NCBI GenBank assembly: GCA_002731275.1
Contig: PCBK01000072.1
Coordinates: 1 to 55,211, forward strand
DNA length: 55,211 bases
Source: Deltaproteobacteria bacterium
GTDB taxonomy: Bacteria > Myxococcota_C > UBA6777
Direction: 5' to 3'
Part shown: positions 25,052-33,114 of the stretch, one piece after another
Layout: each line of letters opens with the position of its first letter
How positions within the stretch are numbered: position 1 is the first letter of the stretch
Notes under the pieces: model-generated
What the model was told of the DNA's origin: nothing
Database searches by the model: none
What the model saw: the letters and a program-made list of their open reading frames with translations, nothing else
Position numbers and translations under genes: made by a program

Positions 25052-26188
25052 ATGTTTTCGAAAGACGTGGATGAACACATCAAGCAAACAAACATCACCA
25101 CACACGTACTGACCTCCTCGGATGGCGAAGTCCTCTGTGTCGATCACGATATCCACAAACGACTCGGACTTCAACTTCCATCCTGGCGAGGAAAACATCT
25201 CTCAGCATACATTCCGGGCTTTGGGACACAACAAGAGTGTGTACAGACGCTGCGAGAACGCGCAGAAGATATGCAAGAGAGTCCCCTCACAGGCGACACA
25301 TCACACATCAAATTTACCGTCACGACGCTGTACCTCACACAGCGAGGTCTCCTTCACTTGTGGCAAAAAAAGCAACAACCACCTCCCTCAAAGATCCCCC
25401 CAGACGGAGAGTTTTTCTGGATTACACTCATCAGCCTCAAGTCGCTCTTTGAAACACAGCAGACAGAAGCAACATACAAACTACGTTCAACCATCGGTTC
25501 GATCATTGCGGGCTTTGCCCATGAAGTACGAAATCCCCTCTCCGCGATCTTGACCCTCGTGGAGGGGGTGATGATGCCTGACATGGAGAGCGACACACTG
25601 CGCGCGTTAGGCCGTATCCCCACGCTCGTCGAGCGTATCGAAGATCTCATCAAGATCGCGCTCTCGTACGGACGCCCCCGCTCTCCTCGCAGAGCATGGC
25701 ACCAGCTAGGTGTCCTTCTTCAACAGTCCGCCGAGCTACTCAACCAAGCAGGTATCCAACTTCCTCAAGACAAACTCCCACAACAACACACCAATATCCC
25801 CGTCTTTGTCGATGGCGAACAGATCATCTCCGTCATGACCAACTTGCTCCAAAATGCGACGGAAGAAGCCGGTCATGATGGTGTCTCCGTACAAATCGAT
25901 ACCAACCCCAAAGCCACCCTCTCACGCTGGCAAGGTTCATTTATCGCGATCGATATCATCGACAAAGGGAAAGGGATCGATCCCTCCGTACAAGACACGC
26001 TCTTCGAACCATTTGTGACAACAAAGAGCAAGGGTACAGGACTCGGCCTTGCGATTGCCAGGGACATTGCGCGCCTCAACAGAGGCGATGTCGTGCTCCT
26101 TGAGAGCTCTAGAAACGGCTCTACGTTTCGCCTCTTGCTGCCGTCCTACCAGGATCAACAAGAAGAACAACTCCAGAGGCCATCGTGA
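25052..26188 (+). CDS. Sensor histidine kinase (NtrB-like)
   Basis: A 378-residue soluble kinase. A PAS-like N-terminal region (about 15-130) is followed by HisKA with His157 (IIAGFAHEVRNPLSAIL) and a HATPase domain (N box LLQNATEEA, G1 DKGKGIDP, F box, G2 KGTGLGLAIARDIARLN). The ATG at 25052 has GGAG upstream. Its stop overlaps the GTG of the NtrC-type regulator by four bases (GTGA), so the two form a two-component pair. The signal sensed is unknown. Confidence 0.88.
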   Translation: MFSKDVDEHIKQTNITTHVLTSSDGEVLCVDHDIHKRLGLQLPSWRGKHLSAYIPGFGTQQECVQTLRERAEDMQESPLTGDTSHIKFTVTTLYLTQRGLLHLWQKKQQPPPSKIPPDGEFFWITLISLKSLFETQQTEATYKLRSTIGSIIAGFAHEVRNPLSAILTLVEGVMMPDMESDTLRALGRIPTLVERIEDLIKIALSYGRPRSPRRAWHQLGVLLQQSAELLNQAGIQLPQDKLPQQHTNIPVFVDGEQIISVMTNLLQNATEEAGHDGVSVQIDTNPKATLSRWQGSFIAIDIIDKGKGIDPSVQDTLFEPFVTTKSKGTGLGLAIARDIARLNRGDVVLLESSRNGSTFRLLLPSYQDQQEEQLQRPS

Positions 26189-27459
26189 CACATCCAAATA
26201 GAAAGATCTTACTCGTCGAAGACAACGAAGATTTCGCATTTGGTCTCTCTCTCATTTTGCGCAAGCATGGCTTCTTCTCTTCCTTGTCCTCAACACTACA
26301 AGACGCCAAGGAGCAGTTGTCCAGAGAGGCGTTCGACATCATCTTGTTGGATCTGACACTGCCTGATGCGTCAGGTGTGGAGGTCGTCTCAGCGGTGAGG
26401 GAGTTGCAGCGAGATGCCGCGCTTTTGGTCTTGACAGGGCACGACAACGCAGAGCTCGCGGTGCACACGCTCCGGCTGGGTGCGCAAGACTACCTGACCA
26501 AGCCGATCTCCGAAAAAGACCTGCTCAAGTCCATCGAGTTAAATTACAAACAGGTCCACTCACGCAATCACGCTCGTGCGTACATCGAACACGCTTCGAC
26601 GTATGTGATCGGCGACGCACCCGCTTGGCAAAACACCCTCTCCATGCTCAAAGCTGCAGCCGCCTCCCCAAAGACCACCGTCCTGCTCACAGGTGAGCCG
26701 GGCGTAGGAAAGGAAGTCGCCGCACAACTCCTCCACAAACAAAGCCACCGCAGCCGCAAACCAATGCTCGCGATCAACATGGCCTGTCTCCCCTCCTCGC
26801 TCCTCGAAGCTGAACTCTTTGGATACGAAGAGGGCGCATTTACAGGCGCTCGTGGCACCAAAAAAGGCGTCTTCGAGCAAGCGAATGGAGGCACACTCTT
26901 CCTCGACGAGATCGGTGAACTCCCCCTCGATCTACAGGCAAAAATGCTCCGCGTCCTCGAAGGAAAACCCTTTCGCCGTCTCGGTGGGGATACGGACGTC
27001 CAACCTGATGTAAGGCTCATCTCTGCGACCAACCGCTCTCTTCCAGAGCTCGTTGAGAAAGGACTCTTTCGCCAAGATCTCTACCACCGACTCAAGGTCC
27101 TGGAAATTCAGCTCCCTCCTCTTCGAGAGCGTGCTGGCGATATCGAAAAGCTCGCGCTTCACTTCCTAGTGCAGCTCGGCGCAGAGATGGGATACAAAGA
27201 CACTGTGTTCTCAAACGACGCACTCCACATACTGCGAACCTACTCATGGCCCGGTAATGTCCGAGAGCTGCGCAATGTTGTCGAGCGAGCGCTCGTCCTC
27301 TCCCGTGGGCAACACATTCTCCCCATGCATTTGCCACAAGAACTCAAATCCCTCTCCCAACCTGCTGCATCTTACCAAGAGACTCCCCACAAAGAGGACA
27401 CACCCGCTGCAAGAGAAAACACTCCCCGATTTGTGGTCACACTTACGGGAGGAAGATGA
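26185..27459 (+). CDS. NtrC-type sigma-54 response regulator, DNA-binding domain out of frame
   Basis: A 424-residue protein. The receiver (6-115) has phospho-Asp56 (IILLDLTLPD). The sigma-54 AAA+ domain (about 138-365) has Walker A TGEPGVGKE, the sigma-54 contact loop GAFTGA at 217-222, LFLDEIGELP and the Arg finger region FRQDLYHRL. The frame ends after a linker with no DNA-binding domain. A typical Fis-type helix-turn-helix is encoded directly afterwards in the next frame (27479-27607). Joining them needs a +1 shift between about 27350 and 27459, for instance at the A4 or C4 runs near 27416-27433. It activates sigma-54 promoters; the GTG start overlaps the kinase gene. Confidence 0.85.
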   Translation: MTHPNRKILLVEDNEDFAFGLSLILRKHGFFSSLSSTLQDAKEQLSREAFDIILLDLTLPDASGVEVVSAVRELQRDAALLVLTGHDNAELAVHTLRLGAQDYLTKPISEKDLLKSIELNYKQVHSRNHARAYIEHASTYVIGDAPAWQNTLSMLKAAAASPKTTVLLTGEPGVGKEVAAQLLHKQSHRSRKPMLAINMACLPSSLLEAELFGYEEGAFTGARGTKKGVFEQANGGTLFLDEIGELPLDLQAKMLRVLEGKPFRRLGGDTDVQPDVRLISATNRSLPELVEKGLFRQDLYHRLKVLEIQLPPLRERAGDIEKLALHFLVQLGAEMGYKDTVFSNDALHILRTYSWPGNVRELRNVVERALVLSRGQHILPMHLPQELKSLSQPAASYQETPHKEDTPAARENTPRFVVTLTGGR

Positions 27460-27478
27460 TCTACGACTCGATACAGCC

Positions 27479-27607
27479 ATGGCCCACTACATTGAGTTTG
27501 TTTTGGAGTTATGTGACGGAAACATCACACAGGCCGCAAAACGCCTGGGCATCACAAGGCAAACACTGCGCCGTCGACGACAACGCTCACACCAAGACCA
27601 AATGTGA
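27479..27607 (+). pseudogene. Fis-type helix-turn-helix displaced from the NtrC-type regulator
   Basis: The frame contains AHYIEFVLELCDGNITQAAKR and LGITRQTLRRRRQR, a standard Fis/NtrC C-terminal DNA-binding helix-turn-helix. It is one base out of frame with the regulator before it. The open frame continues upstream inside the regulator gene to 27257 without a convincing start. An ATG at 27479 has no close ribosome site. It may be the end of a frameshifted regulator, the product of programmed frameshifting, a base error in the sequence, or a separate 42-residue DNA-binding protein. Confidence 0.6.
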
Positions 27608-27661
27608 ATCTACTATTTTCGGTGCATATCAGATGAGCGAATGCTTCACCGCGGAGAAACT

Positions 27662-28822
27662 ATGCGACCCATTTTAATGATCGATGATGAGAAAGATCTC
27701 TGTGATTCTTTAGCCCGCATCCTGAGGCGAGAATTTCCCAAGATCCCCATCCACAACATCACACAACCTGTAGAAGGTCTCTCATGGCTGGCCCAACATC
27801 AACCCTCCATGTTGATCACAGACCTGAGAATGCCTGAAGTCTCAGGTCTCGAGTTGATCACACAGGCGGCGAGTCGATGGGGAACGATTCCCACGATCAT
27901 CATGACCGCGTTCGCCTCCCCAGAGCTCGATCAAATCCTCCATCTCGGCGCCATTCACTATCTACCGAAACCATTTCGCAGCCAAAAGCTCATCCAACTC
28001 GTCCGCCATGTCATCGAACACAACCCCTCGACGATTCAGACACCGACACACCACAGCCCATCGATGCTCATCGATATGATACAACTGCACGCCCTCGCCT
28101 GCTCGAATGGCACACTCAAGATCAACAACGCACAACATTCGGGGACCATTTGCTTCTCAAAAGGCCATATCGTCCACGCAGATGATGGGAGACAAACCGG
28201 CACCATCGCCTTCGAGAACATCCTCAAGTGGCGAAAACATCAATTCTCCTTTGTGGAAGGTGCAAAGTTCTATCAAGAGACGATCAAAACGTCGACTCCT
28301 GCGTTGCTATCAGATGCAATTATGACCCTCGACAAGCAAAAGCAAGAGGAAAACATCTCCCACCCCTTTCCGAAAGATCCTCCCTCATCACCCTTTTTTA
28401 TCAGCCCTTCTTCAGCCGATTTGGAGGCCGCCTCCCTCTCTTCCATCTCTGTCCATAACTTTGATCAGTCTCTCGATCGCCTCAAGGGATTGGGAGGATT
28501 TATCGGCGCGTACATCATCGATCTCAACAACAAACGCATCCTCGCCTCGCGAGGAAACGCAAAGTCTCGATGGGACATATCCATCCCAGATCAGTGCACT
28601 TTCTTCAACAAAAAGAGGAACGTACTCAAGCGACTTGGAGAATGTGGCTCGCTCGAAGAGATCACCGTGACCAGCGAAGTCACGTTCCAAATGTACCGCA
28701 ACAGCAGCCAATACCCACATATCCTGTTCTTCTTGCTCTTGGAACGCGCGTCTACCAATCTCGCTTACGCGCGCCTCGTATTGCTTGAGACGGAAAAACA
28801 ACTCGTGCTCGCAGCACACTGA
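27662..28822 (+). CDS. REC-DUF4388 protein with roadblock-like C-terminus
   Basis: A 386-residue protein. The receiver (3-120) has intact acidic residues (MIDDEKDL) and phospho-Asp54 (MLITDLRMPEVSG) plus the KP motif. Residues about 135-215 resemble DUF4388 (MIQLHALACSNGTLKIN, GTICFSKGHIVHADDG, AFENILKW). The last 110 residues (LDRLKGLGGFIGAYIIDLNNKRILASRG, RASTNLAYARLVLLETEKQL) resemble a roadblock/LC7 domain like the stand-alone one at 29210. The ATG at 27662 has GGAG upstream. It lacks a DNA-binding domain, so output is through protein contacts. It follows the kinase-regulator pair and probably belongs to the same pathway. Confidence 0.8.
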   Translation: MRPILMIDDEKDLCDSLARILRREFPKIPIHNITQPVEGLSWLAQHQPSMLITDLRMPEVSGLELITQAASRWGTIPTIIMTAFASPELDQILHLGAIHYLPKPFRSQKLIQLVRHVIEHNPSTIQTPTHHSPSMLIDMIQLHALACSNGTLKINNAQHSGTICFSKGHIVHADDGRQTGTIAFENILKWRKHQFSFVEGAKFYQETIKTSTPALLSDAIMTLDKQKQEENISHPFPKDPPSSPFFISPSSADLEAASLSSISVHNFDQSLDRLKGLGGFIGAYIIDLNNKRILASRGNAKSRWDISIPDQCTFFNKKRNVLKRLGECGSLEEITVTSEVTFQMYRNSSQYPHILFFLLLERASTNLAYARLVLLETEKQLVLAAH

Positions 28823-28847
28823 TACACGTGTACAAAAAGAAAGTATC

Positions 28848-28996
28848 ACGCGTACTCGTGAGTCGGAAGTTCTTCTCGAAGAGAACACCCCGATCCTGTA
28901 AGTCTCTGAAATTGCGTGATCAGGCCCATTCGATTGACTTTTTTGGGATTCAATCTTTTCAGTAGCTTACGAGAACTTCCGACTCACGAGACGCGT
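28848..28996. repeat. 149-bp element with 25-bp terminal inverted repeats
   Basis: The left arm 28848-28873 and right arm 28972-28996 are perfect inverted copies apart from one extra A at 28854 in the left arm. Inside are a hairpin GTTCT/AGAAC (about 28869-28886) and a hairpin GATTGA/TCAATC (28932-28955) followed by TTTT. No open frame or clear target duplication is seen. It lies between two convergent genes. A small non-autonomous mobile element, a bidirectional terminator or a structured RNA are all possible. Confidence 0.7.
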
Positions 28997-29209
28997 AATA
29001 GAGCCGTGTTTTATGCTGTCAATGGGGGAGATACAATAAAGCCTCGCCATACAAGTCTACCAAAAGCGGCAGCACGCAATGTGTGAAGAGGAGAAAAGAA
29101 ACGTTGGGGGGAAAGCACAACCAGAGCAGCAGAGAGGTTGTATGTGGATAGGGAGAGGATGGAGGGGATGGGGTAAAGACACTATATCATCGAAATGATG
29201 ACGGTTGTC
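28997..29209. other. Intergenic, purine-rich stretch
   Basis: No gene is seen. From about 29085 to 29175 the plus strand is strikingly rich in G and A. A small stem ATCAT/ATGAT lies at about 29187-29201, just beyond the stop of the roadblock gene. The rest shows nothing clear. Confidence 0.4.
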
Positions 29210-29575
29210 TTACAGTTGCAGGTCGTCGTCGATAGCAGCCAACTCGATACGCGCCATCGCGAGGTTTGCACGGCTACGATCAAGTGCCAAGTAAAGGAAG
29301 ACGTTGATGTTGTTGTGCATCATGCGAATCAAGTGATACTGACCATCCAATGTAATCAGGATGTCCTCGATTTTGTCTTTCAGACCAAGTTTGTCACGAA
29401 CATTCTTTTTTGCCCGAACAACTTCGGTGTTTCCCGCCGCAGCCAGATCCATATTGAGACCACCACCACCAGCGGTTCCCAAACACATTCCGGATTGAAA
29501 GTCGACCAGTGCTACACCAATTGCGCCGTTGATTTCCATTGCACGATTGAGACTTGCTTGAATGTTATTTGCCAT
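29210..29575 (-). CDS. Roadblock/LC7 domain protein (MglB-like)
   Basis: A 121-residue single-domain protein: GAIGVALVDFQSGMCLGTAGG, then IEDILITLDGQYHLIRMM and INVFLYLALDRSRANLAMARIELA. This is the roadblock/LC7 fold used by MglB and similar regulators of small GTPases. No MglA-type GTPase lies in the window. The C-terminal domain of the protein at 27662 has the same fold, and the two genes face each other, so they may act in one network. GAGGAGAAGGA precedes the ATG. Confidence 0.8.
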   Translation of the reverse strand: MANNIQASLNRAMEINGAIGVALVDFQSGMCLGTAGGGGLNMDLAAAGNTEVVRAKKNVRDKLGLKDKIEDILITLDGQYHLIRMMHNNINVFLYLALDRSRANLAMARIELAAIDDDLQL

Positions 29576-29910
29576 CTTTCCTTCTCCTCATATGTGTCGA
29601 AAGTTTGCTCTCTTTTGAGCAGATTTTTGCCGGTTTGTTTGTGTTGGTTTGATTGTTTGTCGACATTTGCTGTCTGCCCCTGTCCATAGCAAAGGACGAT
29701 CCAACTTCCCTCTTCTTTTTTTATCTTTTCTTTACAAGTACATAGAAAAACAGCATATAGCAAAGTGGATGATTTTTGACCAGGTGGATGATTTTGAACC
29801 AGATCGATCTGGATGATTTTTGACCAGTTTGATGGAGAAAGGTAAGATCGTGGATTGTAAGATGAGAGGAGAGAGGGAGTCAAAAAAGTCACAAAGAAAA
29901 AAGCCAGTGA
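29576..29910. other. Intergenic region between gpmI and the roadblock gene
   Basis: No credible gene is seen. It contains the triple 19-base repeat described separately and otherwise AT-rich sequence with pyrimidine tracts (29701-29733). Confidence 0.5.
29765..29827. repeat. Three copies of a 19-bp repeat
   Basis: Copies at 29765-29783, 29784-29802 and 29809-29827 read GTGGATGATTTTTGACCAG with one to two changes. The first two abut; the third follows a six-base ATCGAT spacer. Multiple short repeats of this kind, with a GGTCAAAAAT core on the other strand, recall the repeated ends of IS21-family elements. No transposase gene is nearby. They could also be binding sites in the leader of the roadblock gene. 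Confidence 0.75.
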
Positions 29911-31554
29911 CTAAGCAGGTGTGACGAGTGAGGGATCGTAGTCTTCTGGCGCTTCGAAGCCCAAGAAGTAAAAGACAGTCGCAGCAACATGGCTGAGACC
30001 AGCGTCGTCGAGCTCGCTCAGTTGGTAGTCTTTGTGACCTTTGGGATCGAAGATATAGAACGGGACTGGGTTGAGGGAGTGGCTGGTCTTGATTTTGGGA
30101 TTTCCGTTTTCGTCGCGTTTTGGCTGCCCCTGTTTGTCTCGCTCGAACATGTCATCGGAGTTACCATGATCAGCGGTAATTAGAGCGACACCACCGACTT
30201 CTTTGACCACTTTGAGCAGGCGAGCGAGGCAAAGATCGACACAAGCGACAGATTGGATTGCGGCCTGCATATTACCAGTATGACCGATCATATCGCCATT
30301 TGGATAATTGAGTCGTAGAAATTGGTAGGTGCCACTACGCAGCGCCTTGATCGTCTCATCTGTGATCTCAGCGGCTTTCATCCACGGTCTCTCTTCAAAG
30401 GGTACATCGTCACTGGGGATCTCGACGTATGCTTCGAGCTCTTCATTGAACTTTCCGCTCTTGTTCCCATTCCAGAAGTAGGTCACGTGACCGAACTTTT
30501 GGGTCTCACTGATCGCAAATTGGCGGACACCTTCGTGGCAGAGATATTCGCTCATGGTGCGTTCAATGTGAGGCGGCGAGACGAGGAAGCGTTGAGGAAT
30601 GTGAAGATCTCCGTCATACTGCATCATCCCGACAAACAAAACATCAGGACGTGTGCCACGATCAAAGGGAGTAAAGTCCTCATCCTCAAAAGCCCGACAC
30701 ATCTCAATCGCGCGGTCTCCTCGAAAGTTAAACAGTACAACAGCGTCACCATCGACAACAGGTCCAACAGCCTCTCCGTCTTTGGCGATCACAAAAGAGG
30801 GTAAATACTGATCGTTAGCGTCTGGATACTCACGACGCAATGTCTCAATGGCGTCACGTGCAGAAGCAAATTGTCGCCCTTCACCTCGGACATGCAGCGC
30901 CCATCCTCGCTTGACCATCTCCCAATCCGCTTCGTAGCGGTCCATCGTAATCAACATCCGGCCCCCACCAGAGGCGAGCTGGTAATCGAAGCCTTCTTGA
31001 GCGTTGATCTCAGCAAATACGGCTTCGAGCTTGTCGATGTATTCAAGGGCTGAACGATCGGGCACATCTCGCCCATCAAGAAGCGCGTGGACACGTGCGC
31101 GTTTGACCCCTTCCTTGGCTGCTTGTCGCAACATGGCGTGCAGGTGTTTTTCATGACTGTGTACATTCCCGTCAGACAACAGACCGAGCAGATGGAGTGT
31201 GCTCTGCTTGTCTTTGCAATGTGCGGTGACGTTTTGCCAATTTCCGTCGAAGATGGCACCAGAGTCGATGGCTTCTTGGACGAGTCGCGCGCCTTGCGCA
31301 AAGACACGTCCTGCGCCGAGCGCGTTATGCCCGACTTCAGAGTTCCCCATATCGCCATCGGAAGGCATCCCAACGGCGGTACCATGTGCGCGAAGGGTTG
31401 TCCACATCCCTTGGGAGAGCGCGTCGAGTGTCGGTGTATGTGCGAGATGGACAGCGTCGCTCTCATCTCGTCGGCCTATCGCCACACCATCCATCACAAC
31501 AAGCACGACAGGGCCTTGTGTTTGCTCTTCCTTTGTTCTTCGCTTTAGACGCAT
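29911..31554 (-). CDS. gpmI: 2,3-bisphosphoglycerate-independent phosphoglycerate mutase
   Basis: Interconverts 3- and 2-phosphoglycerate in glycolysis through a phosphoserine and two Mn ions. At 547 residues it is somewhat longer than the usual 510. The metal-binding VVMDGVAIG is at 18-26 and the catalytic Ser72 lies in DGDMGNSEVGHNALGAGR. HALLDGRDVPD and the second metal site ALITADHGNSDDM with TSHSLNPVP are all present. GAGGTG precedes the ATG at 31554. It stands alone and is divergent from the HEAT-repeat gene. Confidence 0.95.
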   Translation of the reverse strand: MRLKRRTKEEQTQGPVVLVVMDGVAIGRRDESDAVHLAHTPTLDALSQGMWTTLRAHGTAVGMPSDGDMGNSEVGHNALGAGRVFAQGARLVQEAIDSGAIFDGNWQNVTAHCKDKQSTLHLLGLLSDGNVHSHEKHLHAMLRQAAKEGVKRARVHALLDGRDVPDRSALEYIDKLEAVFAEINAQEGFDYQLASGGGRMLITMDRYEADWEMVKRGWALHVRGEGRQFASARDAIETLRREYPDANDQYLPSFVIAKDGEAVGPVVDGDAVVLFNFRGDRAIEMCRAFEDEDFTPFDRGTRPDVLFVGMMQYDGDLHIPQRFLVSPPHIERTMSEYLCHEGVRQFAISETQKFGHVTYFWNGNKSGKFNEELEAYVEIPSDDVPFEERPWMKAAEITDETIKALRSGTYQFLRLNYPNGDMIGHTGNMQAAIQSVACVDLCLARLLKVVKEVGGVALITADHGNSDDMFERDKQGQPKRDENGNPKIKTSHSLNPVPFYIFDPKGHKDYQLSELDDAGLSHVAATVFYFLGFEAPEDYDPSLVTPA

Positions 31555-31725
31555 GTCAACACCTCATTCTATCAGTAGAATTCTGATCACCTTACGAGAA
31601 AATTCTCTTGCCATCGGAGCCGAAACTCGCGTATAACATAACACTTTGAAGTCTGCAAAGTACCAACCGACAAACGAACACACTTGAGCAACACCTCATC
31701 CATTACGGTGCCGGAAGGAAAGCGA

Positions 31726-32586
31726 ATGACAAAGCCCACGGATACAGGCTATGAAGAACTGCTTACAAATTTGGAAAAGATGGAGCCCGGGCTCACCTCA
31801 CAAACCGATGAGAACCACTTTGCGTCGGCGATCCAAAAACAAGCGATAGATACGATCATCGATGGTCTCTCCCATGATCATCCGGACGTCAGGATCGACG
31901 CAGCGGAGGCTCTTGGTCGCTTAAAGACCCGCGCAATGCCGGCGTTGACTCCATTAAAACAGATTGCAGAAGGTGACAGCGATGGGACAGTCCGCCAAGC
32001 CGCAGCCATCGCCTTGATCCAGATTGGGGGCGACGCGCTCCTCGCGGAGGTTACCAAAAACCTGGAAGATGACAACCCCGAAGTGATCGCACATGCAGCG
32101 GTTACATTGGGAAAAGTAGGTGATCCCAAGATCGTCCCCAACTTGCTGAAGGCTTTCCAAACAGACGATCAACTCGTGGGCTCTGCGATCGCCTGGGCCC
32201 TTGGTCAGCTCGCAGACTCACGTGCTCTGACGTGGTTGGCAGCCGCTCTCGAAAATGGCTTCGTCGCGGCAAACGCAGCAGAAGCTCTTGGGCGTATTGG
32301 TGACCCTGAAGCCATCCCCATTTTGATCGACAGTCTTTACAGTGACAACGAAGACACACGAGCGTATGCTGCCCGTGCGTTAGGCATGATCAAAGCTCCC
32401 GAAAACATCTCGGGGCTTCGTGCGACGACCTGGCTGCAGCGCAAAGAAGAGAGCATCGACGCACTCTGCGAGACCATGGAAAGTGATCCATCCAGAAAAG
32501 TCCGCATCTTCGCATCCATTGCCCTCTTTGAGCTTGGACACAAACAAGCTGGACAACAATTTATCAGCCTCGTCCGAGAAGGCTGA
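31726..32586 (+). CDS. HEAT-repeat protein
   Basis: A 286-residue helical repeat protein. About seven HEAT/PBS-lyase-like units follow residue 55 (DVRIDAAEALGRLK, GTVRQAAAIALIQIGGDA, PEVIAHAAVTLGKVGD, VGSAIAWALGQLADSRA, VAANAAEALGRIGDPEAI, EDTRAYAARALGMI, RKVRIFASIALFELG). The N-terminal 50 residues are acidic. No signal peptide or catalytic motif is seen. Such proteins act as scaffolds or in phycobilin-lyase-like roles; here only protein binding can be inferred. The ATG at 31726 has GGAAAG upstream. Confidence 0.8.
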   Translation: MTKPTDTGYEELLTNLEKMEPGLTSQTDENHFASAIQKQAIDTIIDGLSHDHPDVRIDAAEALGRLKTRAMPALTPLKQIAEGDSDGTVRQAAAIALIQIGGDALLAEVTKNLEDDNPEVIAHAAVTLGKVGDPKIVPNLLKAFQTDDQLVGSAIAWALGQLADSRALTWLAAALENGFVAANAAEALGRIGDPEAIPILIDSLYSDNEDTRAYAARALGMIKAPENISGLRATTWLQRKEESIDALCETMESDPSRKVRIFASIALFELGHKQAGQQFISLVREG

Positions 32587-32612
32587 CAACCTGTCCAAAA
32601 ACACAAGCAGCT

Positions 32613-32909
32613 TCAGTCACCGGCCTCTTCTGCAGCTTGCCCCCCTTCATATGGGACGACCTGTACCTCTCCAGTCTCCGGCTCCTTCATCAACAACTCA
32701 ACAGTGCGTTCGGCCTCATCGAGTTTTTGTGTCCCCAGACGACAGAGCCGAATCCCCTCTTCAAAGAGCGTCAATGATTCACTCAGAGGCCGTTCACCTC
32801 GCTCAAGCGCGCTGACAACATGCTCAAGTTGCGAGAAGATATGTTCGAAAGATGCGTCTTCTGTGGATGTTGACGCTTTGGCTTTGGTGGATGGTTTCTT
32901 TTTTGCCAA
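32613..32909 (-). CDS. xseB: Exodeoxyribonuclease VII small subunit
   Basis: A 98-residue protein with the family core FEHIFSQLEHVVSALERGERPLSESLTLFEEGIRLCRLGTQKLDEAE. XseB wraps the XseA catalytic subunit to form the enzyme that degrades single-stranded DNA. The start is a TTG at 32909 with GGGAG eight bases upstream. The tail is longer and more acidic than usual. The gene is separated from xseA, which is not in the window, and is convergent with the HEAT-repeat gene. Confidence 0.92.
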   Translation of the reverse strand: MAKKKPSTKAKASTSTEDASFEHIFSQLEHVVSALERGERPLSESLTLFEEGIRLCRLGTQKLDEAERTVELLMKEPETGEVQVVPYEGGQAAEEAGD

Positions 32910-33114
32910 CTGTTATGCTCCCAAAGCAAAATGAAATGAAATCACTCGGCTTCTTGTTAAAAGAACGGCCATTGTACGTATTTTGTCTTGAAGATCAACG
33001 ACACCAACCGCATGATAGTGGTAGACACTGTCGATCGTATCCAAACGCCATCTCAACCAGTCAGGATATCTGGGTCACGATCTCCACGCTTTGACGACAC
33101 GAAAGGCCCCTTTG

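Noticed and set aside
28848-28996. Retron RNA or integron attC site
   Set aside because: There is no reverse transcriptase or integrase gene nearby and the core-site bases of attC are not present.
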